Notes: generated by a model from the sequence alone, not told the origin. 64,000 nt of DNA from Prosthecobacter debontii (GCF_900167535.1 NZ_FUYE01000014.1:1-64000); one strand, 5' to 3'; shown: positions 19,001-27,313, counted from the stretch's first letter. Numbers and translations are program-made.

Positions 19001-20320
19001 TGGGGCACACGTCCAGATACTCGCGGTCCGTATTATCAGCCTGAGCCCTGGAGTGAGACGCCACGCATTGCTGCAGCTCTGAAGGAAGCGCTTGCCAAAG
19101 CCTCCCCTGAAGAAGCGGCCTTCCTGGTGAAGGAGATGAACCGCAACCGCATTCAATCCGATGACGCCCTTCAGCGCATCCTGACCCTGGCCAAGCAAGA
19201 TGCTAAGGTCATCCCCGATGCCGTGGCGCAGCTCGCCGTGGCCGAAGACGTGCCTGCGGATGCCGTGCCGTTGCTGGTGCAGGTGGTCAGTGATGCGGGC
19301 ACTCCTGCCCGCAAGGATTCCGGTGAGGCCGAAGGAACAGCGGGTAAGAGTGCCCACATTACTTCCTCCGCCACTCTATCCCAGGCCATCATCGCCCTGA
19401 CCAAGACCGACAGGGCTGAGGGAGTTAGAGCCACGCTCCAGGCCCTGACACCCCTGCAAAAGATGGAAGGTGCCTTCAAAGATTACGAAGCCGCCTCCAC
19501 CGCCTTCTTCGCGGCTCCGAAGCTGGAAAACCACCATCAACTCGTGGAACAGATCGCCGAGAAGATGGAAGGCTCGACCTCTCGCTTTGCCGATTCCGCC
19601 CTGCTCTATTTGGCCAGCCGCACCACGGGCAGCCCTGAAAGCCGTGAGCTTTCCCAAAAGGCGCTGGATCACGGCTGGCAGGATGCCAAGCGCCGCATTC
19701 AGATCCTCGAAGCCATTGCCGCAGTCAAACACACGACCTCAGCTCCGCGGGTTCTCTTGGCCCTGGATGATCCCGATCCGAAGGTGAAAGCCACCGCCGA
19801 ACGCGCGGCCAAGACCATGAAGCTGACCAAGGTGGAGGACAAGACCCCGAAGATCGCCACGCTGAAACCCGAAGAAGCCATCGCGGCAGTCATGACAACC
19901 AAGGGCGACGTCGTCCTGGGCGAGCAAATCTTCACCCGCGCCACATGTGTGGCCTGCCACACCACCAAGGAGAGCGAAGCCCAGAAAGGTCCTTACCTGG
20001 GTAACATTGCCCAGACCTACAAGCGTGCTGAGTTGGCCCAAAACATCCTCGACCCGAACAAGACCATCGCCCAGGGCTTTGCCAGTGAGATGATCACGCT
20101 CAAAGATGGCACCCAGCAGATGGGGTTCATTACGCTGGAAGGCGCCACGGAGGTGAAGCTGCGCAACATCGCCTCCCAGGAGTTCACCTTTAAGACCAGC
20201 GACATCAAGGAACGCCAGAAGCTGCCCATGTCCATGATGCCTCCCGGCCTGATGATGACCTTCAGCGTGCGGGAGTTTGCCAGCTTGCTGGATTACCTGG
20301 AAGCCCTGGCGAAAAAGTAA
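16028..20320 (+). CDS. ThuA/discoidin/PVC-type dehydrogenase/HEAT/cytochrome c fusion protein
   Basis: From the ATG at 16028 the protein has 1430 residues with a signal peptide (1-19, ending AHA). Domains in order: ThuA-like, about 22-270 (LLVAGGCCHDYAKQHEIL, HLHCAMHSFR); proline linker; discoidin/F5-F8 carbohydrate-binding, about 290-420; PVC-type dehydrogenase propeller, about 460-800 (DLDGDGRADETKVF, DADGDGVAEKEN); HEAT repeats, about 870-1280; cytochrome c module with haem motif CVACH at 1307-1311. Such proteins are thought to oxidise or process sugars in the periplasm. Two oddities: residues about 800-940 are encoded by more AT-rich DNA than the rest, and a palindromic repeat lies in frame at 19289-19364. 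The open frame starts at 15902, but the signal peptide fixes 16028. Confidence 0.88.
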   Translation: MVRFALLTAFFLSAALAHAEIKPLKALLVAGGCCHDYAKQHEILSQGIQSRANVQVDVVWTDDKSTNPPLPLYDNPDWAKGYDIIIHDECAAGMKDLGAIKRLLDVHKTVPAVHLHCAMHSFRPGNDSWFKHLGLQSNSHGPQEPIAITYVDKEHPITQPLADWTTIKEELYNNVNLFDAHPLAMGKQVVKQKDGTTKEVEYIVAWTNEKQGARSFSTTIGHNNDTVADARYLDLLTRGVLWACGKLSPDYLTAFQGQNKVTFVKGNPEPPKPQPKPAAATPPPAPKDATLVTMTASTEESNKNNFAWRAVDGDENTRWCASNADYPQWLQLELEKPHSLTGISTTWENNGVYRYKITGSADGKTWTVLVDASSNTKGAPYTNDFAKADNIKFIKIDILSKNSGGWASIREVKLKGDGIKVLAPKMSAEQKATADKVVKAESDPYKNEGNVPPKIVKLSPEEEAAILKDVKVAEGFEVSLFANSAAANYPVYVAAAPDGTLYVSSDGNGSLGRNPKRGRVIRMRDLDGDGRADETKVFCEVDAPRGLVWDHDRLYLVHPPHLSEFIDADGDGVAEKENILVKNIAFSYADRPADHTTNGLSLGMDGWLYIAGGDFGFMKAEGTDGRTLQHRGGGVIRVRPDGTGLEIYSTGTRNILEVAISPLMDIFARDNTNDGGGWNVRFHHFTGLDDHGYPRLYKNFNDECIQPLADYGGGSGCGAVYIDEPGFGEAWNNAPFTADWGTGAIYKHSVKPKGATFEEVKAPEAFIKMTRPTDADVDGMSRVYASSWKGATFNWEGPDVGYIVQVRPKGFKPEPMPDFAKLSEKDLVMMLDLTKPESYRRRTEAQRELLRRKSELTHVYERQFKDYRTSERNEIDIIKQSTEGRNTDYVFETLWSKDAVVAHTSIRALATHQQPLDLLGALYNNTDSGKSNDTTIWVHRLLKALAMIHKPEVVTGLIERLNKATDATLRQGILAALCRLHFTEGEWKGDSWGTRPDTRGPYYQPEPWSETPRIAAALKEALAKASPEEAAFLVKEMNRNRIQSDDALQRILTLAKQDAKVIPDAVAQLAVAEDVPADAVPLLVQVVSDAGTPARKDSGEAEGTAGKSAHITSSATLSQAIIALTKTDRAEGVRATLQALTPLQKMEGAFKDYEAASTAFFAAPKLENHHQLVEQIAEKMEGSTSRFADSALLYLASRTTGSPESRELSQKALDHGWQDAKRRIQILEAIAAVKHTTSAPRVLLALDDPDPKVKATAERAAKTMKLTKVEDKTPKIATLKPEEAIAAVMTTKGDVVLGEQIFTRATCVACHTTKESEAQKGPYLGNIAQTYKRAELAQNILDPNKTIAQGFASEMITLKDGTQQMGFITLEGATEVKLRNIASQEFTFKTSDIKERQKLPMSMMPPGLMMTFSVREFASLLDYLEALAKK
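19289..19364. repeat. In-frame palindromic repeat inside the ThuA/PVC gene
   Basis: Left part 19289-19314 starts AGTGATGCGGGCACTCCTGC and forms the hairpin GCGGGCA-CTCC-TGCCCGC; right part 19340-19364 is its imperfect inverse. Both resemble the intergenic element at 37997-38148 (same AGTGATGCGG entry, same CACTC loop core, same CGCAAGGA exit). It encodes SDAGTPARKDSGEAEG-type low-complexity sequence in the HEAT region without breaking the frame. Confidence 0.6.
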
Positions 20321-20321
20321 G

Positions 20322-20394
20322 GCGACGCAAAAAGTCGCTCATTGTGAATATCTTCGCACTGGAAAAGGCCGCTCAATGGGGTGAATTGAGCGGT
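20322..20394 (+). promoter_or_regulatory. Two hairpins in the leader of the SGNH gene
   Basis: GCGAC/GTCGC (20322-20338) and CCGCTCAA/TTGAGCGG (ending 20394) fill the 76-bp gap between the ThuA/PVC gene and the next start codon at 20397. The second stem ends almost at the ATG and could limit ribosome access or terminate transcription weakly, but no U-tract follows. Confidence 0.4.
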
Positions 20395-20396
20395 CT

Positions 20397-22526
20397 ATGA
20401 TCGCAGGCAACCGAACCATCAGCAGCGCCCTGGGAACCGTGGGGTGGCTCGCCCTGACATGCAGCTTGGTCCAGGCCCAGGCCGCCCCTGATCTCTCGGA
20501 GAAAAAAGCCCAGGCGGACGCCCTGGAAAAACGGCTTCCCCTCCCCACCCTCGAGCCCCGCACCCATTTCGATCTCAGTCCACCCCGGCAGGAGCGTTTT
20601 CAGAAATACCTCCCGAAAGCTTACCGGAAGCTCTCACAGCGCGAGCCCTTCCATCTCCTGGTGCTGGGAGACGCCAGTGTCCTCGACATCCACGAGGGAC
20701 AGCCGACGGAGACCTTTCCCGGCATGTTTGCGGCCCAACTCGCCAAGCAGTTTTTCTACACCGGCGGGGTGAAGGTGAATCCAGGTGCCTTGGCCAAAGA
20801 AATGCCCACGCTGGCCATGCGCATTTTGACCCGCATGGACGGCAGTGTCCTCGATGCAGCGGCGATACTGGAATCCTCCGCCCGGCAAGCCCCCGTGGAT
20901 GTGGTGCTGCTCTGCTACGGTCAAAATGACACCGACATGTCCCCCGTTAGCTTTTCACGGGCACTGACAGCCGCCATAGCAGGAGCCCGCGAGATGGGGG
21001 CCGAAGTCATCGTCTGCAGTCCCTGGCTACCCGTCTCGGATCAATCTGAAAGCATCCTCGGGCAAAACCGCCCGCTGGCCGATATCCAGGCGGAAACCGC
21101 CAGCGAACTCGGCGTGGTGCATGCCGATCTGGGCGACCTCTCCCGCCTCGTCTCCATGCCGGAACCCGAAAACCTGAATGAAGGTCAGGTCTTTGAACAC
21201 GTCGAGAGCACTTACCGGGAATACTTTTATCAAGACGCCATCGGCACCTACACCCCACGCCCCACCCTCCACCGCCAGCTCGGTGCCCTGCTTTATCAGG
21301 ACCTTCTGGATGGCTCCACTGCGGCCCCGTGGTCACTGTCTGGTGCCCGGGTCAAACAGCAACCGGATGGCCAATTAACGCTGCTCTACCAGATCAAAAA
21401 CAAAGGCTCCAGCACCTTGGACCTCACGCTGCTGCCTCTGATTGCAGGCGGCTGGAATCCCATCGCCGCACGCTCCAGCCTGGCTCTGGAAGCCGGGACT
21501 ACCCAGACGGTCACGGTCACCTACTCCCCTCGCTCACGCCAGGCCTCTGCCCTCCAAGAAGCTCTGCTGCGCCTGCCCGTGCTGATTTGCAGCGGCTCCA
21601 CGGCCCGAGTCGAAACCGTGCGCGCCCGGCCAGAACCCGTCGCTGTGGTCTGGGGGATGGAGACACTCTTCAATCAGGAAGGCAGCTTCCTGGTCGGCTG
21701 TCAGGTCGTCAATCCCGGCACGGATGCGGTCAATGGCACCTGGGTGGCCGAGTTTGAAGGCCAAAAGCTCGAAGGTAACTTTGAGCTCAAGCGGGACGCC
21801 GTCACCCCACTCAATCTCCAATTTCGCCTGCCCTCAGCCCAGCAAGCCTCCGCCGAAAGTCCTCTCAAGCTCACCCTCCAGATCGGCAGCGAAACGCTGG
21901 TCTTCACCCGCAGCATCGTCATCACCCGAAACCTGGGGCTCAGTCAGGAAAGACCCCTGCTGCTCGACGGGCCGACCAGCCGTGAATCCGGCGTCCTCCT
22001 GAAAGCCAGCGCCGGAGTCAACCACCTCGTGCTCACCTTCGACATCCCCGCCGACCTTCTCCAGGACAGCCCCGATGGCACCAGCCCGGCTTGGCAGTTG
22101 GGCCTCAATCTCGATGCTCGTAGCTATGGCAAGCGCCTCGAACAAGGCAGCACCGCCACCGTGCTCGTCACCGGCAAATCCGCCGACGGAGAAGGCAAGA
22201 TCCACTCCATCTCCCCCTGGGCCTTTGGCAATGGCTACGCCGCCAACTTCGATCCCAAAGAGTTCAAAGCCACCCTCACCACCACCGGGGAGAAACGCCG
22301 CCTGACCTTTACCCTGCCACGCACCTACCTCTACCTGCACGAGTGGGCGCTCGACAATGGCAACAGCCAACTCGGCCTGGACGTCCGCCTCACCCTGAAC
22401 GGCCCGGAAGGCTACCGCAGCTATGGACTCAACCCGAGCCACAAGCCCACCGACGATGTGGACTCCCTCTCCGTCCTCGAGCTGACCGCTCAACCAACCC
22501 AGCGGGTGACGGTGAGTGTGGAATAG
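20397..22526 (+). CDS. Exported SGNH-hydrolase-like protein
   Basis: The 709-residue protein has a signal peptide (about 1-29). Residues 80-310 look like an SGNH/GDSL esterase: LLVLGDASVLDIHEG is the block I region (GDAS for GDSL), GGVKVN may be block II, and VDVVLLCYGQNDTDMSP is block III (GxND). The usual C-terminal DxxH is not obvious (TPRPTLHRQLG). The remaining 400 residues are beta-rich, probably CARDB-like and a sugar-binding-like sandwich (NLDARSYGKRLEQG). It may deacetylate polysaccharide outside the cytoplasm. It follows the ThuA/PVC gene by 76 bp. Confidence 0.7.
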   Translation: MIAGNRTISSALGTVGWLALTCSLVQAQAAPDLSEKKAQADALEKRLPLPTLEPRTHFDLSPPRQERFQKYLPKAYRKLSQREPFHLLVLGDASVLDIHEGQPTETFPGMFAAQLAKQFFYTGGVKVNPGALAKEMPTLAMRILTRMDGSVLDAAAILESSARQAPVDVVLLCYGQNDTDMSPVSFSRALTAAIAGAREMGAEVIVCSPWLPVSDQSESILGQNRPLADIQAETASELGVVHADLGDLSRLVSMPEPENLNEGQVFEHVESTYREYFYQDAIGTYTPRPTLHRQLGALLYQDLLDGSTAAPWSLSGARVKQQPDGQLTLLYQIKNKGSSTLDLTLLPLIAGGWNPIAARSSLALEAGTTQTVTVTYSPRSRQASALQEALLRLPVLICSGSTARVETVRARPEPVAVVWGMETLFNQEGSFLVGCQVVNPGTDAVNGTWVAEFEGQKLEGNFELKRDAVTPLNLQFRLPSAQQASAESPLKLTLQIGSETLVFTRSIVITRNLGLSQERPLLLDGPTSRESGVLLKASAGVNHLVLTFDIPADLLQDSPDGTSPAWQLGLNLDARSYGKRLEQGSTATVLVTGKSADGEGKIHSISPWAFGNGYAANFDPKEFKATLTTTGEKRRLTFTLPRTYLYLHEWALDNGNSQLGLDVRLTLNGPEGYRSYGLNPSHKPTDDVDSLSVLELTAQPTQRVTVSVE

Positions 22527-22736
22527 AGTAAGCCGATCCACGGTCCAATGCGCTAGCGTGGCTCTCATTCTAAAAACCAGCCTCAAGGTCGAGCGGTGGG
22601 TCAAACGTCCTACACGGTCCCCCATCTAGGCCAGAACCCGTTTCCGGCTGCCAGAAAGTGGGTCAATATTCGTCATTGCCCCCGCCCGCTTTCCCCGTTT
22701 ACTGCGCTGCCTACAACCATCCCCTCTCTCGCCCAC

Positions 22737-24275
22737 ATGCCTATCGCTCGCGCCCTGCTCTCCGTCTCCGACAAAACCGGCCTGCTCGACTTTGCCAAAG
22801 GCCTGGCTGAACTCGGCGTCGAACTCCTTTCCACAGGTGGCACGGCGAAGCATCTGAAAGAAGCCGGTCTGAAGGTAATCGATGTCTCTGAGCACACCGG
22901 TTTTCCCGAAATGTTTGACGGTCGTGTGAAGACCCTGCACCCGAAAGTGCACGGCGGCCTCCTGCAACGCCGGGACAATGACGAAGACAAAAAGAATGCC
23001 CAGAAGCATGACATTCCCGTCATCGATCTGGTGGCGATCAATCTTTACCCCTTCGAACAGACCGTGGCGAAAAAGGACGTCACCCTGGAAGAAGCCATCG
23101 AAAACATTGATATCGGCGGCCCTTCCATGCTGCGTAGCGCGGCAAAGAACCATCGTTGGGTCACCGTGATCTCTGACCCGGCCGACTACACCGTCGTTCT
23201 GGAAGAGCTGAAAGAAAACAAGGGCGATACCACCCTGGCGACCCGCGAGCGTCTGGCCTGCAAGGTTTTCCAGCGCACCTCCAGCTACGATGCCGCCATC
23301 GCCAGCTTCCTGAACAAAGAGGCCGTCACGCAGAAGACCTTCTCTCTCAGCCTGCCTCTGCACAGCGAGCTGCGCTACGGGGATAACCCGCACCAGAAGT
23401 CCGCTCTGTATGGGAACTTCAGCGACTACTTCGTCAAGCTGCACGGCAAGGACCTAAGCTACACGAACATCCTCGACGTCCACTCCGCAGCCGCACTCAT
23501 CCATGAGTTCCGCCGCCCCACCGTGGCCATCCTGAAGCACACCAACCCCTGTGGCGTGGGCTGTGCCGATGAGGATCTGCGCGAAGCCTGGTCCAAGGCT
23601 TTCGAAACCGATAAGCAGGCTCCCTTCGGCGGCGTCATCGTGATCAACCGCAGCATGACCGTCGGCCTCGCCCGCATCATCTCCGAGATCTTCACGGACA
23701 TCATCATCGCGCCTGACTTCGACGCCGATGCCCGCGCTCTGTTGCAGAAGAAGAAAAACCTGCGCCTCATCCAGATGCTGCCTGAGGTGACCAAGACCTT
23801 CAGCGACCCGATCATCCGCAGCGCCCCCGGCGGTGTCCTCGTGATGGATAGCGATCCCCGCGCCCTCGGTCTCGAAGACCTGGAAAACAAAGTCAAGACG
23901 CAGCGCCCACCGACCCGTGACGAGCTGGAAGCCATGCGCTTCGCTTGGCGTGTGGTGAAGCATGTGAAGTCGAACGCCATCGTCTTCGCCAGCCACGACC
24001 GCACCCTCGGCATCGGTGCCGGCCAGATGAGCCGTGTGGATTCCTGCCGCATCGCCGTCTGGAAGGCCAAAGAAGCCGGCCTGTCTCTGGAAGGCAGCGT
24101 CGTCGCCAGTGACGCCATGTTCCCCTTTGCCGACGGCCTCATCGCCTGCGCCGAAGCTGGAGCCACAGCCGCCATTCAACCCGGCGGCAGCGTCCGCGAT
24201 GAAGAAGTCATCGCCGCCGCGGATGAGCGTAAGATGGCCATGGTCTTCACCGGCTATCGTCACTTCCTGCATTGA
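22737..24275 (+). CDS. purH: Bifunctional AICAR transformylase/IMP cyclohydrolase PurH
   Basis: From the ATG at 22737 the product is 512 residues, standard for PurH. The N-terminal MGS-like IMP cyclohydrolase domain begins [20 protein letters not shown] with STGGTAKHL and [20 protein letters not shown]; the C-terminal transformylase has [14 protein letters not shown] and [20 protein letters not shown]. It performs the last two steps of IMP synthesis. The open frame reaches back to 22596, but that part does not resemble PurH. About 200 bp upstream without a gene hold no clear signal. Confidence 0.96.
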   Translation: MPIARALLSVSDKTGLLDFAKGLAELGVELLSTGGTAKHLKEAGLKVIDVSEHTGFPEMFDGRVKTLHPKVHGGLLQRRDNDEDKKNAQKHDIPVIDLVAINLYPFEQTVAKKDVTLEEAIENIDIGGPSMLRSAAKNHRWVTVISDPADYTVVLEELKENKGDTTLATRERLACKVFQRTSSYDAAIASFLNKEAVTQKTFSLSLPLHSELRYGDNPHQKSALYGNFSDYFVKLHGKDLSYTNILDVHSAAALIHEFRRPTVAILKHTNPCGVGCADEDLREAWSKAFETDKQAPFGGVIVINRSMTVGLARIISEIFTDIIIAPDFDADARALLQKKKNLRLIQMLPEVTKTFSDPIIRSAPGGVLVMDSDPRALGLEDLENKVKTQRPPTRDELEAMRFAWRVVKHVKSNAIVFASHDRTLGIGAGQMSRVDSCRIAVWKAKEAGLSLEGSVVASDAMFPFADGLIACAEAGATAAIQPGGSVRDEEVIAAADERKMAMVFTGYRHFLH

Positions 24276-24295
24276 TATTCGCGTTTGGCGACGTG

Positions 24296-24312
24296 GTATA
24301 ACTCGGTTATAC
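24296..24312. promoter_or_regulatory. Inverted repeat upstream of Uma2 gene
   Basis: GTATAAC-TCG-GTTATAC is a perfect 7-bp inverted repeat with a 3-bp spacer, 10 bp before the start codon at 24323. It could be an operator or part of an extended -10 element. Seen in sequence; role unknown. Confidence 0.35.
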
Positions 24313-24322
24313 TCTCCCCATC

Positions 24323-24799
24323 ATGAGCACCGCCATTCTCGAAGACCCAGCTCCGCTGAGCTACGAAGAAGAGAGGGGAAAACCCATGCCGAGCTTTCAC
24401 CACGGAATTGTCCAAGCCAATCTAATCGTTGAGTTTGCCAAGCGGTCAGACTACCGCTGCGTGAGCGAAGTCGCAGTTATCGTCGAGAGTGTCTCCTACA
24501 CGCCCGACATCTGCCTCTACCCACGAAAGCAGGTGGACTTCCGCCACGACACCGTGCGGATGAAAGAGCCGCCGGTGGTTGCGGTGGAGATTTTTTCTCC
24601 ATCGCAGGGCTCCTTGGAGATCATGGAAAAGGTGGATACCTACCTGCAAGCCGGAGTCAAAAGCGTCTGGGTTGTCGCTCCACCGCTGACCTCCATCACG
24701 ATCTACACGGCGGATGGGAAGCAAAAAGGTTTCCTCGAAGGCACCGTGACCGATCCCGCAACGGGTATCCAGGTGGAGATGGATCAGGTGTTCCGTTGA
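24323..24799 (+). CDS. Uma2-family (DUF820) putative restriction endonuclease
   Basis: The 158-residue protein matches the Uma2 fold, a PD-(D/E)xK-like nuclease family: SFHHGIVQANLIVEF, VSYTPDICLYPRKQVDF (catalytic Asp) and PPVVAVEIFSPSQGSLEIME (E-x-[SV] then later Lys), followed by KVDTYLQAGVKSVWVV. Uma2 genes are very numerous in cyanobacteria and PVC bacteria; their biological role is not established. It stands alone between purH and pdxJ. Confidence 0.82.
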   Translation: MSTAILEDPAPLSYEEERGKPMPSFHHGIVQANLIVEFAKRSDYRCVSEVAVIVESVSYTPDICLYPRKQVDFRHDTVRMKEPPVVAVEIFSPSQGSLEIMEKVDTYLQAGVKSVWVVAPPLTSITIYTADGKQKGFLEGTVTDPATGIQVEMDQVFR

Positions 24800-24945
24800 G
24801 CTTGATGCCCTGCGATTCGTTGAGATCGTCTGTTTTCATCGCTTGCCTGATCCCCCCCACCCCGAGTTCTCCGCATCATCGCATCAGTTGCAAACCCGCC
24901 TCCTGATGCCATCGGTTGAGCTAAACCAACCCCACGCTTTCCTCC

Positions 24946-25701
24946 ATGGCCTCCCCCCTCCTTCTCGGCGTTAATATTGACCACGTCGCCACGCTTCGGC
25001 AGGCACGTTACCGCACCATGCTCGGGGCTCACAATGTGGAGCCTTCCATCCTGGAGGCCGCTCACCTGGCGGAGGATTCAGGCGCTCATTCCATCACCAT
25101 TCACCTGCGTGCTGACCGCCGCCACATCGTGGATGCGGATGTCTATCTGCTGCGTGAAAAGATCCGCACCAAGCTCAATCTGGAAATGGGCAATACCCCA
25201 GAGATTCTCGGCATCGCCCTCCAGGTGAAGCCTGACTTCGTCTGCATGGTGCCGGAGAACCGCGAGGAAGTCACCACCGAGGGCGGGCTGGATGTCGTGG
25301 GCCAGAAGGAAGTGCTGCGCGCCAGTGTGCAGCAGCTCGAAGCCAATGGCACCCGCGTCAGCATGTTCATCGATCCTGACCTCGAGCAAGTGCGCGCCTC
25401 CGCAGACATCGGCGCGAGCATGATCGAGCTTCACACCGGGACCTTTGCCAACGAACAGGGTGAGAAACGAGCCCAGGAGGCGGCTCGCCTGAAAGCCGCC
25501 GCCGAGCTTGGGCACAGCCTCGGATTGCAGATCAATGCCGGGCATGGTCTCACCACCACGAACCTCCCAGATCTCTTTTGTGTCCCGCATCTGGCGGAGC
25601 TGAACATCGGCCACAGCATCGTCGCACGCTCCGTCTTTGTCGGGATGAAGCAGGCCATCACCGAGTTCCTTGCCGTCATGGCGCAGTATCCCCGCGCATG
25701 A
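24946..25701 (+). CDS. pdxJ: Pyridoxine 5'-phosphate synthase PdxJ
   Basis: The 251-residue TIM-barrel enzyme starts LLLGVNIDHVATLRQARYRT (family signature) with SITIHLRADRRHI, NLEMGNTPEILGIAL and GLQINAGHGLTTTNL. It condenses 1-deoxyxylulose-5-phosphate with 3-amino-2-oxopropyl phosphate to pyridoxine phosphate in the DXP-dependent PLP pathway. Its stop overlaps the acpS start (ATGA), the common pdxJ-acpS operon. Confidence 0.96.
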   Translation: MASPLLLGVNIDHVATLRQARYRTMLGAHNVEPSILEAAHLAEDSGAHSITIHLRADRRHIVDADVYLLREKIRTKLNLEMGNTPEILGIALQVKPDFVCMVPENREEVTTEGGLDVVGQKEVLRASVQQLEANGTRVSMFIDPDLEQVRASADIGASMIELHTGTFANEQGEKRAQEAARLKAAAELGHSLGLQINAGHGLTTTNLPDLFCVPHLAELNIGHSIVARSVFVGMKQAITEFLAVMAQYPRA

Positions 25702-26078
25702 GTCCCATCGGCCTAGGCATTGATTTGGTGGAGGTGGAGCGCATCCGCGACCTCCTCACCAAACATGGCGACCGATTTAAAAATCGCACCTTCACCCCCG
25801 GTGAGATTGCCTACTGCGATGCCTGCGCAGACCCAGCCATGCACTACGCAGCCCGCTTTGCTGCCAAAGAAGCGGCCGCCAAGGCACTGGGCACCGGCCT
25901 GTGGGCCGAGGGGGTGGATTGGAAGGACATCGAAGTGATTCGCGAGGCTTCAGGCAAACCCACCCTGCACCTCCATGGAGGTGCCGGGCTTCACGCACAG
26001 AACCAGGGTGCCACGCGCCTGCTCATCTCGCTCACTCACACCAAGGAACTGGCCCAGGCGCAGGTCATTTTAGCGTGA
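25698..26078 (+). CDS. acpS: Holo-[acyl-carrier-protein] synthase AcpS
   Basis: The 126-residue protein has the AcpS signature GLGIDLVEVERIRDLL and RFAAKEAAAKALGTG (magnesium-binding Asp8 region and Glu of the KEAxxKA motif). It transfers 4'-phosphopantetheine from CoA to apo-ACP. The ATG at 25698 overlaps the pdxJ stop by 4 nt, supporting translational coupling; the longer open frame back to 25578 lies inside pdxJ and is rejected. Confidence 0.95.
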   Translation: MSPIGLGIDLVEVERIRDLLTKHGDRFKNRTFTPGEIAYCDACADPAMHYAARFAAKEAAAKALGTGLWAEGVDWKDIEVIREASGKPTLHLHGGAGLHAQNQGATRLLISLTHTKELAQAQVILA

Positions 26079-26086
26079 TGGATGGC

Positions 26087-26296
26087 TTAGAAGTCCAATC
26101 CCCATTGCATAGGCGTCGGAGTCACATCCTGAACACGAGGTGCGATGTGCCGGTAATCGGTCGGTGTCGGACGCAATTGCGTGTCTCCGTTGATTAAATA
26201 GCCAAGCGAACCAGCGGTGTGAATCTGACTGCAACTGATGCCAGCCAAGCAGAACCCGATCAAAGCGACTAAAAAGCCGCGAGAAATAAACGTCAT
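26087..26296 (-). CDS. Small putative lipoprotein
   Basis: The 69-residue protein starts with a type II signal peptide, FLVALIGFCLAGISC, with Cys22 as the probable lipidated residue, followed by SQIHTAGSLGYLINGDTQLR and a Pro/Thr-rich tail. It is probably a small membrane-anchored lipoprotein of unknown function. It converges with acpS (9-bp gap) and is divergent from thrH. I recognise no family. Confidence 0.6.
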   Translation of the reverse strand: MTFISRGFLVALIGFCLAGISCSQIHTAGSLGYLINGDTQLRPTPTDYRHIAPRVQDVTPTPMQWGLDF

Positions 26297-26450
26297 TTAG
26301 GAATGGAGGGGGATACAGCCGACCTTATGAAGAAGGCCAGCCAAGACTGCCATCGGGAAGCGGTCCGTGAACCAAGGTTTACGAAACCCGAGATCAAATG
26401 GACGCTCAAACTGGACAGCCGCCTGTTCCCATGACACAGAAGCGCCGCCC

Positions 26451-27059
26451 ATGAAAAAACAGACCATCGTCACCCTGGACCTCGAAGGCGTTCTCGTGCC
26501 GGAGATTTGGATCGCCTTCGCTGAGAAGACCGGCATTGCCGAACTGCGCCGCACCACTCGGGATGAACCGGACTACGATGTCCTCATGAAAGGTCGCCTC
26601 GCCATTCTGGATCAGCATGGGCTGAAGCTCAGTGATATTCAGGAAGTCATTGGGACACTCACCCCGCTGGAGGGCGCCAAAGCATTCCTCGACGAGCTGC
26701 GTTCCCTGACTCAGGTCATCATTCTCAGCGATACCTTCGAGGAATTTGCCCAGCCCCTGATGCGCCAGCTCGGCTGGCCCACCATCTTCTGCCACTATTT
26801 GGAAACCGACAGCTCAGGCCGCATCACGGACTACAAGCTGCGCCAGCCTAACCAAAAACAAAAGGCCGTCGCCGCCTTCAAAAGCCTGAACTACCACATC
26901 ATCGCGGCAGGCGACTCCTTCAATGACACCACCATGCTGGGAGAGGCTCACAAAGGGTTCTTCTTCCACAGCCCGGAGAGCATCCAGGCTCAATTCCCCC
27001 AGTTCAAACCCTTTGATCGTTACGAGGATCTGCTCGCAGCGATCAAGGCGGAACTGTAA
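26451..27059 (+). CDS. thrH: Bifunctional phosphoserine phosphatase/homoserine phosphotransferase ThrH
   Basis: From the ATG at 26451 the protein has 202 residues, the ThrH size. HAD motifs: VTLDLEGVLVPEIW (motif I, DxE type diagnostic for ThrH rather than SerB DxDxT), VIILSDTFEEF (motif II) and IIAAGDSFNDTTML (motif III/IV). It dephosphorylates phosphoserine and can move the phosphate to homoserine. The open frame reaches 26367 but the extra 28 residues lack family similarity. Confidence 0.92.
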   Translation: MKKQTIVTLDLEGVLVPEIWIAFAEKTGIAELRRTTRDEPDYDVLMKGRLAILDQHGLKLSDIQEVIGTLTPLEGAKAFLDELRSLTQVIILSDTFEEFAQPLMRQLGWPTIFCHYLETDSSGRITDYKLRQPNQKQKAVAAFKSLNYHIIAAGDSFNDTTMLGEAHKGFFFHSPESIQAQFPQFKPFDRYEDLLAAIKAEL

Positions 27060-27086
27060 AATCGCCGTCCCCTTCTCTTCCCCTCG

Positions 27087-27146
27087 AAGCCGCTCTAGGG
27101 TGCTGGACAAATTGTCCGGTCCTCGCAAAAGAGCGGCTTATTTTTG
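27087..27146 (+). terminator. thrH terminator
   Basis: AAGCCGCTCT (27087-27096) pairs with AGAGCGGCTT (27130-27139), followed by ATTTTTGG. The loop contains a second palindrome, GGACAAATTGTCC (27105-27117). This is a compound intrinsic terminator 30 bp after the thrH stop. Confidence 0.7.
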
Positions 27147-27169
27147 GCCAAATCTTGTGAAAATCCTTT

Positions 27170-27312
27170 AGCAGTTGGCCTGTTAGCTGCTGAATTCATC
27201 ACCCGAAGCGAGAGCTTCACCACAACGAGCTGGACTGTCACTTCATGGTTGGGGACAGCCCGGTCAATTAAGGCCCGGAGGGATTTTGGTTGGGTCCCTC
27301 CGGGCCACTTTT
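27170..27312 (+). ncRNA. Candidate structured RNA or leader upstream of xylA
   Basis: Between the thrH terminator and xylA lie, in order: stem AGCAG/CTGCT (27170-27191), stem GAAGC-GAGA-GCTTC with a GNRA loop (27205-27218), stem CTGTC/GACAG (27235-27258), then a 12-bp perfect terminator stem and T6 (27272-27312). No open reading frame fits. It could be a small RNA or an attenuator that stops transcription before xylA. No clear promoter was found in the short gap, and no known Rfam class is recognised. Confidence 0.4.
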
Positions 27313-27313
27313 T
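27272..27313 (+). terminator. Strong intrinsic terminator before xylA
   Basis: GGCCCGGAGGGA (27272-27283) pairs perfectly with TCCCTCCGGGCC (27295-27306), followed by ACTTTTTTCG. It lies 160 bp upstream of xylA and no coding gene ends nearby, so what it terminates is unexplained. Confidence 0.85.

Noticed and set aside
22595-22666. Repeated GTGGGTCAA before purH
   Set aside because: Only nine bases, no symmetry or regular spacing; likely chance.
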